A stretch of DNA of 39,690 nucleotides from Zygnema cylindricum (Eukaryota > Streptophyta > Zygnematophyceae > Zygnematales > Zygnemataceae): contig JBBHKE010000538.1 in the NCBI GenBank assembly GCA_037447655.1, positions 1-39,690 on the forward strand, in the 5' to 3' direction. The position numbers were made by a program, and so were the translations under genes. The number at the start of each line of letters is the position of its first letter. Within the stretch, counting starts at the first letter, position 1. Shown here piece by piece: positions 29,664 through 39,690 of this stretch. Below the pieces are notes generated by a model, which made no database searches, was not told the DNA's origin, and saw only the letters and a list, made by a program, of their open reading frames with translations.

Positions 29664-32123
29664 CAGGGAATGCGTGATAGTTCATGGAAATGGAACACAG
29701 TAGTCAGGATGATACTTGTGCAGGAAAACACAATGGAGATTAGGAGAGGAGGAAAGAGCATTCAAGCTCTAGCAATAGGAGGGGACCGATGGGGGAAGGA
29801 CCCGAAGAAACCTTATAGAGGGGAAAGAGATCATTCAGGGGGACAGAGGCCCCCAAAGGGTCTTTGTCATTTTTGCAAAAAGCCGGGACACTTTATTGCA
29901 GATTGTGTCAAGCTATCAGAGCTGAGGCTCCAAGAGAACCGTGGAGGGGGTTCTTCCGGAGGGAAGAAAAAGGCACTTGTGGTTACAAAGGTGTCAGGAG
30001 AAACCGAGGATGAGTCCTCTGAGGAGGATGGGGAGCTTCTTCTTGACGAGAGTTTGGAGGAGAAGGAGATTCCTAGGAGGCAGAAGTGTGCCCTTGGAGC
30101 CATCCGGGAAGCTCCACAGGAAGGATGGATCATCGACTCAGGTGCATCCATGCATATGTGTCGTGATAAAGAACTCTTCACTAAGTTAAGAAAGATTCCT
30201 ACTGTAGAGATAGAGTATGGGGATGGGAGAGTGGTTACTACAGATCTAGTGGGATCAGTAGATCTGAAAGTCTTAGTGGAGGGTAAGACTTCTATACTTA
30301 CATTCTCAGATATACTTTACATTCCACAGCTGAGTAAAAACCTTGTCTCTACGTCTGTGTTAGATGACAAAGAGTTTGATACCTTCACCAGAAAGGGAGT
30401 CTTTACAGCTAAGTATGGGGATGAAGTTTACTTCACAGCAGATAAGGGTAGCCAAGGAATGTTTAGGCTTAACTTGAGTAATGAAAAGAAGAATGCTTAC
30501 TATGTTGGTGTTCCTAAGGTGATGATTTGGCATAAGCGGTTGGGGCATGTACATTTTGATAGGTTAAGGGAAATGAAAAAACTTGGGGTAGTAGATGGCA
30601 TTGAGTTTGGGGATAATGAAATGATGGATGATTGTAGTGGTTGTGCTCAAGGTAAGGCTCACAGACTTCCCTTTCCCAAAGCCGCCACATATAGAGGTGA
30701 GAAAGTATTAGATTTAGTCCACACAGATATTTGGGGACCTGCAAAAGTACCTTCGGTTGGAGGAAAGAGGTTTATGATAACAATAACTGATGACTGGTCT
30801 AGATACTCTAGAGTCTACTTTCTGAAAACAAAGTCTGAAGCATCAACTTACTTCAAAGAATATAAAGCTTGGAGTGAGAAGTTGCATGAAACCCCCATAA
30901 AAAGGATAAGGAGTGATAATGGGGGGGAATATACCTCTAACGAGTTTGAGGAATATTTGAGAGATGAGGGAGTGCAGCACCAGAAAACTGTACCATATAA
31001 CCCAGAACAAAATGGGGTAGCTGAGAGGTTGAATAGAACACTAGGAGATAGTGCATGTAGTATGTTGGCAGACAAGAAAATAGGAAAGAGATTTTGGGCA
31101 GAGGCAATGAACTGTGCCAACTATATTAAAAATAGAGTCCTTACCTCAGCTGTAAAGGGAGTGACACCTTATGAGAGATGGGTTGGAAGGAAACCAGATA
31201 TCTCACACCTTAAAGTATTTGGTAGCCAAGTTTACAGTCTTGACACGGATAGGAAAAACTGGAAACTAGATGCTAAGGGAAAACCTGGATACTTTGTGGG
31301 ATATGATGAGGATGTTAAGGGATATAGAGTCTATGACTTAGCAAAGAAAGATATCATTCTGGTCAAACACTTAGTTGTCATGGATGAAGGGAAGTCATTT
31401 GACCCCTTCAAATATACAAAGAAGATAAGGATCAGATTTGAGTCCGAAAGTGAGGAGAACTCAGTCGTTCCCGAAAAAGACATGAGTGAAACTGTGATTA
31501 CAGATTCAGGGGAGATCGAAGATACAGGAGACTCACCGGAAACCTCACATACTCCTATGGACTTCGAGGAGATGGAAGAAGCGGGACAAGATACGGTTTT
31601 TATGGACAGGGGAGCCGATGAGACAGTGAGAAGAAATCCAAGACTTCCATCCATTCCAGCTTCGGAGTTTGAGGGAGGAAGGAGGAGCAGCAAAAGGATA
31701 CAGGAAAAACAAGCTGCCCATAAGGTAACTAAGCTATCTCACCCAGATGAGCCTCAGTCTTACTTAGAGGCAGTGAATAGTCCAGAGAAAGAAAGATGGA
31801 TTAGAGCCATAAATGATGAGATGGCTTCTATCATGGAAGCAAATACTTGGGAACTAGCGGATTGCCCTCCAGACAGAAAACCTATTGGATGTAAATGGGT
31901 ATTTAAACTAAAACTGAACCCAGATAATACAATTGAGAGGTATAAGGCTCGATTGGTAGCAAAGGGGTTCACCCAAAAAGAGGGGATTGACTATGAGGAG
32001 ACCTTTGCTCCAGTTGTTCGGTTCCCATCGGTAAGGATTCTCCTCAGTCTGGCCGCAGCGGAAGACATGGAAATTCACCAGATGGATATTAAGACTGCTT
32101 TTCTTAATGGTGAGTTAGAGTAA
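29622..32123 (+). pseudogene. copia B gag end, protease, integrase and RT start
   Basis: The frame resumes after the insertion. Residues counted from 29622: zinc knuckle C82-C85-H90-C95 ([14 protein letters not shown]); aspartic protease D172 in [10 protein letters not shown]; integrase zinc region H304, H308, C338, C341; integrase core D369 (HTDIWGP), D432 (SDNGGEY) and E468 (NGVAERL), giving D-x35-E; then [33 protein letters not shown] at the start of RT and [13 protein letters not shown] with the first RT Asp. All catalytic residues seen are intact. It ends at TAA 32121-32123, where copia A has a Glu codon. The downstream frame is in register, so one nonsense change separates the two parts. 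Confidence 0.93.
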
Positions 32124-33341
32124 GAAATTTTTATGAGGCAACCCGAGGGGTTTGTTGAAGAAGGAGAAGAGAGCAAAGTGTGCAGGCTCATAAAGTCCTT
32201 ATATGGACTGAAACAGGCTCCCCGACAGTGGAATAAGAAACTAGATGAGTTTCTCACCGATCTGGGATACATCCGGATCAGCTCTGACCATTCTATCTAT
32301 ATGTTTGAAGATGAGAATGGTGTCATTTTTATTGCAATTTATGTGGATGATCTGCTTGTGTTAAGTAAGTCTTTAGATAATATCAATAAGCTAAAGAAAG
32401 ATCTTAGGGGCAGATTTGATATGAAGGATTTAGGGGAGGCAAAATATATTTTGGGGATCCAAATGGAGAGAGATAGAGGGAAGAAGATTATTAGACTTAC
32501 TCAAAAAAAAGCAATAGGTAATATGCTTGAGAAATTCCAGATGGAAAATGCTAACAGTTGTACCACTCCCATGGACTTGAAAAAAGTAAGTGATGGGAGT
32601 GTAGAAGGAGGAGTGATGATCTTAGACGATCAGATGAGTCTAGAGGAGAGAGAGTTCATGAAGTCTATTCCTTATAGACAGGTCGTAGGAAGCTTAATCT
32701 ATTTTATGAACTGTACCAGGCCGGACATAGCGGCAGCAGTTGGAGTACTCAGTAGGAGTCTTAATGATCCTAGGAAGAGAGATTGGGAGGCAGCCAAGAG
32801 AGTCATGAGATATCTGGTGGGAACTAGAGAGTTATGGTTGCATTTGGGAGGGGAGCATACTGATATCACCACTTGGAGTGACGCCAGTTATGGGGATGCA
32901 CCTATGAGAAGATGCACTTCTGGATATGTTTTGTATGTGGGGGAAGGTGCTTGCTGTTGGAGCAGTAAGCAACAAAAGGTGGTTGCTCAGTCTACTATGG
33001 AGGCTGAGTATATGGCGTCGTGTTCTGCTGTAAAAGAACTAATGTGGGTGAAATCATTGTTACAAGAACTGGGATTTATGAAGGAGGGAGTGCATGAAAT
33101 CTTTTGCGATAACCAGGCTGCAATTGCAATTGCAGCCAATCCAAAACACCATTTCAAAGCAAAACATATGGACATAAGATTAAGCTTCGTAAGAGAAAAA
33201 GTTGAAAATAAAATTCTAAATCTTATGTATAGACCTGATGAAGAAATGGTGGTTGACATGATGACCAAACCTGTGCCCTCTCCTAAATTAAAATATTGTC
33301 GGGAAAAATGCGGGTTAAAAGAAAAATTAAAATTAGACTAG
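32124..33341 (+). pseudogene. copia B reverse transcriptase and RNase H
   Basis: Continues in frame after the TAA at 32121. From the Met at 32133: SLYGLKQAPRQW at about 22-33, the RT active site YVDD at 70-73, VVGSLIYFMNCTRPD at 184-198, then RNase H with D250 (SDASYGD), E290 (STMEAEYMA) and D326 (CDNQAAIAI), and HMDIRL. It ends at TAG 33339-33341, just before the polypurine tract. The frame is fully open. Only the upstream stop prevents it from being part of the polyprotein. Confidence 0.93.
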
Positions 33342-33354
33342 AAAATAAGGGGAG
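33342..33354 (+). promoter_or_regulatory. polypurine tract of copia B
   Basis: AAAATAAGGGGAG directly before the 3' LTR (TGTTGAAA), identical to that of copia A. Confidence 0.88.
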
Positions 33355-34401
33355 TGTTGAAATTTATAGATTTCTAGAGTATTTTCTAGGTTTAAATATG
33401 TTTTTATAAAAGGAAAAAGAAAAGGACGGACAGCCTGCCTCCACCTCCGCTCTCTAGCCCCCATACTTGCTATAGTCACTGAAGGAAAGAGAGAGAGGTT
33501 GATCCATGGCTGCCTTAGTTCAACAGACAGCTATTTTTAGTAGGTTACTAAAAATATACTTGACGGACCAGAGATTTGATCCCGGTACCTGCGGTTCGTC
33601 AAATCGACCGGTAGCGGTCAGCTTTATCCTAATAGACTAGGACCAATGCTAAGTGCTATGGTATGTGATAGATATATATTTAGTTCGAAAGGATAAAGTT
33701 CATTTAACTAAAACTGTTTACGGCGTACATATATACAGTTTTATAAAGTACGTCGTACGACGCTAATTCAAAACGGATACCACGCATTTTATTTCTACAT
33801 CGGAACAAATATCGCGCAAGTATTTATTCCGGCCAAGATTACGTTTCGCATATAATCCAACGGCGCACATCATCGCCGAAATCCCGGAGTGGTCACTTTG
33901 GCATTTAGTGACGTGGCATCACCTGGCGCCACGTGGGGAGACATCATTCGGTCGCGGGAATTCCGAGGAACGTACGGATGAGTGGAAAGTATACACGCGT
34001 CCACTTATGGCCTTGTCGTACAGAGGCCGTACAGAAAGTACATCGGCAGTAGTACTTTCTAGTACTATACAATTTTGTGATTGGTTCGTACAGGCAGTAG
34101 ATAGGAGCTGTGAGAGGGAATTAGGAAAAACTAGGACTTAGGAAAATTTAGGTAGATAGTCCTCTCTCTCAGAGAGTTTGTATAAATTGGCATCTTTGCC
34201 ACCCTATAACTTATCGCCTGGTTGGCCGTTTTCAGTGATTCTTTTTTCTACGGACTCAGGGGAGTCCAAGCTACACAGGGGTGCAGTCAAATTGTCAGTT
34301 TGCCTTCTTGGGCAGCAGTGGTTGTGGCTTAAAGTGGGTTAGTTAAATACTATCTAGAGGCTTCCTGTATTCTGTAGTCCAATGGAGGACACAGAATTGC
34401 A
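33355..34401 (+). repeat. 3' LTR of copia B
   Basis: Same length as the 5' LTR; ends TTGCA, followed by the GCGTA duplication. It carries the ATGGAGGAC gag start as a dead-end copy. Confidence 0.95.
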
Positions 34402-34622
34402 GCGTACTTCACACGTGTACTTCGCAAGTGTACCGCGTCAATGTACCTCAGAGATCTCCTTCACTCTGCAGACGTTCTAGAAAAAACCGTATTTCTTTTC
34501 GACAAAGATTTTACGGTCACCTTGTCCGAAGGCACGTGACTTTAGGGGCGTGTGAAAATTTTCATTTTTCATCGACGCACGTGAATATCGTCCAAATGTA
34601 ACGAATTGACTGGTTTTGTATT

Positions 34623-34653
34623 GGTGAACCCACCTCCGCGAGGTGGGTTCACC
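34623..34653. repeat. perfect hairpin in Harbinger-like element 3
   Basis: GGTGAACCCACCT, a 5-bp loop CCGCG, then AGGTGGGTTCACC: 13-bp arms without mismatch. Confidence 0.92.
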
Positions 34654-34865
34654 TTTACAGAGGCGCATGGAGCAATTGCTTCGCAGATGAAGACCAAAAT
34701 GTAATTGGACGGTCGACGTCTTCTCCCGGATACTTGTTGAATCGTTATACTATTTTATGTAATGTTGTTTTGAAGAAACTCACGAAAAAATAGTACGACA
34801 TGGTACGGGCAAGTACAAAATTCTGTATTAAACCTCACTTTTCGTCTGATGTAACCATACCCTTA

Positions 34866-35503
34866 GAAGAAGAGATTTTGGCATTTTGGCTTTTTCTCCG
34901 AAAGATTTTGACTTTTTGCGTTGTCCATATACGGAAATCTTTGTCCTAGCCTCCATAATAAAGTCACACTATTGGGGTCATTTAGTATTTTTTTTCGTAA
35001 CCCCAACTTTTGTGCGCATCTCGTTTTGGTAATTTTATTCTGTTGTCGGGTTTGAACCGTACGCCTTAAAGCCGTTATAGTACGTCACTTAAAATAAAAT
35101 TATGTGTATTTTTTCAAGTTCCGGGCATTAGTATTCCATGTTGGTCACACTATATAAATACGAAGTATCTTTTCATACGTAATTTTTGTCTTTAGTGTTC
35201 CCACTTTTTCCAAGCCCGTAGATTTCAGTCAGTTTGTTAGAGCTAAGTTTCAATTTTAAGTTTTTAACCGTTAGGTTGTACGGTCAGTCGTCTGTTATAG
35301 GGTGGGGCTTAGGGTGGGGCTCCATCAGGCAAATAGTGGGGTTGTTTACTGGAAAACGTACCTTTTCGTACAAGGTTGTACTTCTTTTTTCCTCTCTTTT
35401 TTTAAACATGTTTTTAGATTCAGCAAGATTCTACAAAATTTTGGGCGAAAATTTCGACCGTCCGATTTTGAGTTTTCGAAAGCAAACGCTCCTTTTGTCC
35501 AGT
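34866..35503. other. non-coding
   Basis: No gene recognised. Two overlapping frames of about 100 codons (35234-35613) run into the following MITE and are not trusted. Confidence 0.5.
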
Positions 35504-35511
35504 GTTTGGAG

Positions 35512-35789
35512 CATAGTTCAAAAGTAGGTGAAAGTAGGCCCATACAATATGCCTATTGTACGCAAAACATACAATATGACCTTAAGACCCATATTGTATT
35601 GGTCGCAAAATGAAAAAGAAAAGTAATAGGGTTGAGTTGCACATCGTTCGATAGAGAATTAAATGTCATCGGACGGTCGCTGATCAAAATAGCGATCAAA
35701 GGAGCGATCTAAGAAGATCACATGAAAAGCCCATAACACAACTTGCGCCTACCAAAGGCCTACCATAAAACGCCTACTTTTGAACTATG
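35512..35789. mobile_element. hAT-type MITE with perfect TSD
   Basis: Perfect 17-bp terminal inverted repeats CATAGTTCAAAAGTAGG. Perfect 8-bp target duplication GTTTGGAG (35504-35511 and 35790-35797). 278 bp. The interior contains several ATACAATATG words in both orientations. The 8-bp duplication points to the hAT superfamily. Confidence 0.9.
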
Positions 35790-35797
35790 GTTTGGAG

Positions 35798-36151
35798 AGT
35801 CTCCTCAACTGTCCCTAGGAGGAGACTTGCCACACACACTACACGTGTCTATTGGTACACTTGGAAACAAAAAGGTATCATCCACGGCGGACGAGCGATG
35901 ACGACCTCACAATCGGCAAACGCCACGTGCCTTCGTACAGAGGCGGATTTGAAAACGACGAAAACATCCGAACTTTGTCGGAGGATCTCTCTCTCACGAG
36001 CCTTTTCCTTCGTGGAAAAGGACTTGGCGTTTAAAACATAATGGCAAACCCTAAAAGTACAAATTTTCATTTTGAAAAGGATTTCGAAATGGTTGGTACA
36101 ACGAAATGACAATAACGTACAAATTGTACATTCGCTTAGCGTTGCTAACAA
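35798..36151. other. non-coding
   Basis: No gene recognised. A GAGTCTCCTC...GAGGAGACT inverted pair lies at about 35797-35828. Confidence 0.45.
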
Positions 36152-36173
36152 TACCACCGCAAATCGTTATTAG

Positions 36174-36470
36174 TAGTGTTGGGTATCGAGGACCTTTTGC
36201 CGATATTCGATATATATCGAATTTCAGGTACCCGATAATCGATATATCGCGATATATCGTATCGCCAGTATATCGAGGCATTAATTTTTTTTTTCCCGAT
36301 TCCCCCCCCCCCTCTGTACTATGACTGTACGGACACCCAGTTTTTGCGATATATATCGCGATAATTTATGTTGGTCCCGGTACGATATATCGAGGAATCT
36401 GTTGGATCAATATTCAATATATCGAATATCGAAATTATCACGATACGAATTTACCCGATACCCAACACTA
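36174..36470. mobile_element. hAT-like element inside MITE copy 7
   Basis: Ends TAGTGTTGGGTATCG and CGATACCCAACACTA. 297 bp, with many CGATATATCG words and an 11-C run. The 8-bp target duplication GTTATTAG is at 36166-36173 and, after the next MITE, at 36689-36696. Confidence 0.92.
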
Positions 36471-36686
36471 CACCGCCAATCGTTATTAGCGTGTAAGTTT
36501 TTTTAGCGTATACAAATAATTAGCGTGGTTTATGCTAATTGGGAATTTGGAAATTTTCGAAGAAATCGTCTATTCTAATTAGGAATTAGGTTTTTTTTAA
36601 ATAGTGTGGATAATTCTATTTGAGAATAAAAAAAAAAGAAAGCGGGACGGAATTAGCGTACACAACGCTAATAACGATTGGCGGTG
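36471..36686. mobile_element. TA-MITE copy 8 inserted at the hAT terminus
   Basis: CACCGCCAATCGTTATTAGCG ... CGCTAATAACGATTGGCGGTG, 216 bp, flanked by TA (36469-36470, 36687-36688). It sits on the last TA of the hAT-like element (CACTA), separating that element from its right target duplication. Confidence 0.92.
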
Positions 36687-36897
36687 TAGTTATTAGTGTC
36701 AAGGTTTTTTTCGCCACTTTAAACATATTTTTTTCGTACACACTTGTCGGATTATGGATCTGACGGTTGCGATTGAAAGGTAACATTCGCAGCTTCCGAT
36801 TGGCGGTCTCAAACTGAAAATCCAACAAGTGTGTACGGATAAAAAATGTTTTAAGTGGCGAAAAAAACCTTGACACTAATAACGATTCGCGGTGCTA

Positions 36898-39690
36898 GAT
36901 ATTTTAATCTGCGTTCGTCCGTACATACGCCGTTCAGATTTTGTGCTTCTCGAATCTTTTAATATTCCCGGCCAGCTGAACAAGATCCTGGGTGGTTCCA
37001 ATCGCAATCCACCATGTAAGCAGCTGGTGCCTCGCTGGCACAACCTGATGGGGAAGTGATACAAATATTACTGCCAGTAAACGTCTCCGTACCTGATGGA
37101 CTACGACCCTAATTACACAATACGAAATTTTTGGCGTCACTCAGCCAGTAACCCCAGTTGTTTTGTACACAATTGTGTACGGATGACACATTTATCTGTA
37201 CGATTACCGCAATTACTAGCCAGTGATGTAGCGTGGGTAAAATCGTACTTGCAACTACAGTTTTGTACTTTTTCACGGTTTATTTTGTCCGTTACGTCCC
37301 TTTCTGTCGACATTAGCTGTAATTCTTGGAACTATTTGTACAATTTTCGTCTATTGGGACATGTCCTGTTATACCTAATATTGTTTGCCGTAGTGGTACA
37401 TCACGTCCATTTTTATTTTTTTTCGACCATTAGGTCCATAACCGTATTTCGTGTAGCGGGCTGGTATTATTTTTCGTTTATTCTGTTTGGGTCTATTTTT
37501 GGCTTTTTGCGCTCCACGGCATTGTCCTGTACGGCCTTCCTTTGTTTCTCAGTGGTTGACGTCACGCTTATGTTGACACGGAGGAGTTAAGAGCGTTTCC
37601 TATTTTAGGAGAAACAAGTATTTTGTACTTTTTCTGTGATATCGCAACTCGTAGTCGTACTTTAAATGGTCTTCTTGTACCATCCGACTGTTCTATGTAA
37701 TTTTAATTGGTCTTGTACGATTTTTTGTGCATTTTTACTTTTGTTTAAACTCTGTTGTTTAGGCGCTCAAACTTATCAAACGTAAAAACTACTGTCTAAT
37801 CTTAGTTTAAGCATTCAACATTCTTGTGAGTTTAATTGGGTGATGTCTACACTAGTTTTAACGCCTTTTTATCGGCATTTGCTACCCTTTGTTTTCGTTT
37901 ATTTTTATTTTTCTCGCAGTCCAAGTGGCTCATTGCGGGCCACTTTACTAAATAATTTTACTAACACTAATTAAAGACCTTGGGTCAAAAAACAAACAGT
38001 TCCGACAAGAAGAAAAACACGTATGTATCAGTGGTCATTGTCCATCCACGTCATTTGTCCAATATTTTAATTAATAACATCAAATCAGTTCTCAATTAGA
38101 ATAGATCATATTTCAAAAAACGCGACGATAAAACCATCAAAGTACAAAACATGATTGTCACTAAAAAGAATTGATGACCAACAAAATTTACAAGACCAAA
38201 ATCCTAAAGAAGAACTAAAAGGACAACAAAGGTAGTTTAAAAACCTTAAAAAAAAATAAATAAAAAATAGTACCACAAAAACCAAACTGTTGAAACACTA
38301 CAAATACCTAAGATAACGGAGCCACACTAAATATCAAAACTACGAATATATCGTCTATTAGTTCCTCACACTACAAAGTTCTTTTCTCTAATAGCGATTC
38401 AAATTGCAAATTACGATATGAGCGATAAAGAATGTTCCCCGGAAAAAAAAAAAAAAGCGTTCCTTTTCTAATGTTTTGGTCATTAGAGTTTAATGAAGAA
38501 AGTTTCACACCAAGTCAAAAATTGTAATTTACAGTACACTAAATTTTTTAAAAAAGGCGTTTTTGTTTTTTCTTGAGGAAAAAGGTTTTTTTGCCAATGT
38601 CTAGGTATCCCTGGCAAAAAAAAGTATGAGAGGAAAAAAAAAAAAAAAACATAACAAAAAATGAAATATTTAAAGATCCTCTCATGATGTGGATCATGCG
38701 AGGTTTCTCAAAACTAATACTATTCCACATTATTTCTGGTGCCAGGCTTTCGAAAGCTAACATGAGAAAAAGAAAAAAAAATAATAATTGTTGATAACAA
38801 CATTTTTACTCCATAAAATTGGATTTCCGAACTTTTCCACACAATCGATTTCGAGTCTGTATAATATTTTTTTTAATAAAAACATTTAAAAACGGGTTTT
38901 AACTGAATACGAACCGATGTCAAAATGAAATCTTCTTGAACTAGAAAAAAATATAAAAAAACAAAAATACTCGAATATTTATGCATAACCCATCTACACC
39001 TCCATGTTAATTACAAAAAAAAACCCAAAAAACCCTTATTATTAATAAATCATAATACCCAAATTCCCGAACCCCAATTATTTAAATATACAAAAACTAC
39101 CATTATTTTATTTCACTTCCTTTTCCCTCGAACGCCGATACAACAATTCAAAAATTCCGTCCACTTTATTTGAAAGTTGTTCTCTCCTCGGTCTTTTTTC
39201 ATCTTTTCTCATCTTCTTCTCTGTTCTTACATTTTGCGGTTTCTTTTGTTATTTCCGGGCCTATTTTGTCTATAATGCTTTGTCCTTTTCCCCAACTTCG
39301 TGATATCGATGTAGTAATCGACCAATCGTAGTCGCCAATTTTTTTTGATCTCGGGTCGGAAATTGTTCGACTCGACAACCATCCTAATAAGACAAAAAAA
39401 ACAAGTACAAGAAATCATACACTGAGTTAAGATCAAGACTTGTACGACTCCATCACCATCCTAATAAGACAATAACAAGTACTAGGAGCACAAGTAGTAG
39501 GCATCCTAATGAGTCAAATAGCAAATAAACGTACTAGTAGTAGTACGGAATTCAAGTCCAATTTTTTTTTTTCTACTCAACAACCATCATAAGACAAATA
39601 GCAAGCACAAAAAGTACCGTAACATCCTGTTTAATTTTATTTTTTATTTTTTACAATTTTTTAAAGAATTCTCAATGTAATTTTACAATC
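36898..39690. other. non-coding right flank
   Basis: No gene recognised. It contains a 164-codon hydrophobic frame (37096-37590) without known domain, a small GC-rich island (about 36950-37060), a segment at about 38100-38300 resembling the LINE 3' UTR seen at 13735, and degenerate repeats after 39340. Otherwise AT-rich with long A runs. Confidence 0.55.
39375..39620. repeat. degenerate tandem repeat
   Basis: Four loosely related units containing CATCCTAATAAGACAA-like words followed by AGTAC, at about 39380, 39459, 39501 and 39586. Confidence 0.6.

Larger units (their letters stand above)
27624..34401 (+). mobile_element. full-length Ty1/copia retrotransposon B
   Basis: Two LTRs of 1,047 bp each, differing at about seven positions by eye (<1%), and a perfect 5-bp target duplication GCGTA (27619-27623 and 34402-34406). 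Gene order gag, protease, integrase, RT, RNase H. The near-identical LTRs point to a young insertion. The internal region is damaged: one nonsense codon in gag, one in RT, and a 341-bp insertion in gag. Without that insertion the polyprotein would be one frame of about 1,450 codons, normal for copia. It may still be moved by enzymes from other copies. Confidence 0.96.
27414..34862. mobile_element. PIF/Harbinger-like element 3, split by copia B
   Basis: Termini GGGCATGGTTACATCAG and GGGTATGGTTACATCAG (reverse complement), 16 of 17 identical, each next to TTA (27411-27413 and 34863-34865). The outer 210 bp and 456 bp belong to it; copia B with one GCGTA copy fills the rest. Original length about 666 bp. 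Its right part has a strong hairpin at 34623-34653. Confidence 0.82.
36155..36894. mobile_element. TA-MITE copy 7, ~217-bp subfamily, interrupted
   Basis: Left end CACCGCAAATCGTTATTAG (36155-36173), continuing at 36697 and ending ...AACGATTCGCGGTG at 36894. Removing the two inner elements and their duplications gives 217 bp, equal to copies at 10727 and 26310. One extra base lies between each TIR and the flanking TA. Confidence 0.88.

Noticed and set aside
32121-32123. Programmed readthrough stop in copia B RT
   Set aside because: Copia A has a Glu codon here and the element has other damage; a simple nonsense mutation is the better explanation.

Overview
The window looks like a nuclear contig from a land plant or close streptophyte relative. 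It is AT-rich, has spliced genes, carries Ty1/copia elements whose primer-binding site matches the anticodon arm of plant initiator-Met tRNA, and has a LINE tail of a plant-like type. I cannot name the species. Most of the sequence is transposon-derived. I see only two confident host genes (a partial NOG1 and a glycosyltransferase-like gene), plus one less certain small gene.

Layout. 1-1352: decayed 3' end of a copia element, a probable LTR and a short gag-like reading frame. 1744-8356: full-length copia element A on the minus strand, bounded by a perfect 5-bp target duplication (GTTGC) but broken by stops and a frameshift. 8565-13521: a field of small DNA transposons, including a three-level nest. 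13735-14640: remnant of a LINE C-terminus, minus strand. 15991-17037: C-terminal half of NOG1 (minus), cut off by a 10-N assembly gap at 17038-17047. 17259-17852: unrecognised membrane-anchored protein with pentapeptide repeats. 17856-20640: AT-rich non-coding DNA. 21050-22507: intronless glycosyltransferase-like gene (minus) with a GA-rich array just behind its stop codon. 23271-25760: nested DNA transposons. 26310-27235: two adjacent DNA elements. 27414-34862: a PIF/Harbinger-like element split by young copia element B (27624-34401, TSD GCGTA). 35512-35789: a hAT-type MITE with a perfect 8-bp TSD. 36155-36894: a nest of three elements whose insertion order can be read from the duplications. 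36896-39690: non-coding, without a recognised gene.

The main points are structural. (1) Copia A and B share an unusual 5' design: the PBS abuts the LTR, matches the anticodon arm of tRNA-iMet and is itself translated, and in B the probable gag start codon lies inside the LTR. (2) One abundant MITE family (TIR CACCGCGAATCGTTATTAG, TA duplication) recurs at CTAG-like targets and three times sits exactly on the terminal TA of a hAT-like element. (3) Copia B carries a foreign LTR fragment inside gag flanked by a 54-bp duplication. (4) The NOG1 intron contains a relic duplicate of the following exon. No tRNA, rRNA or CRISPR array was recognised.
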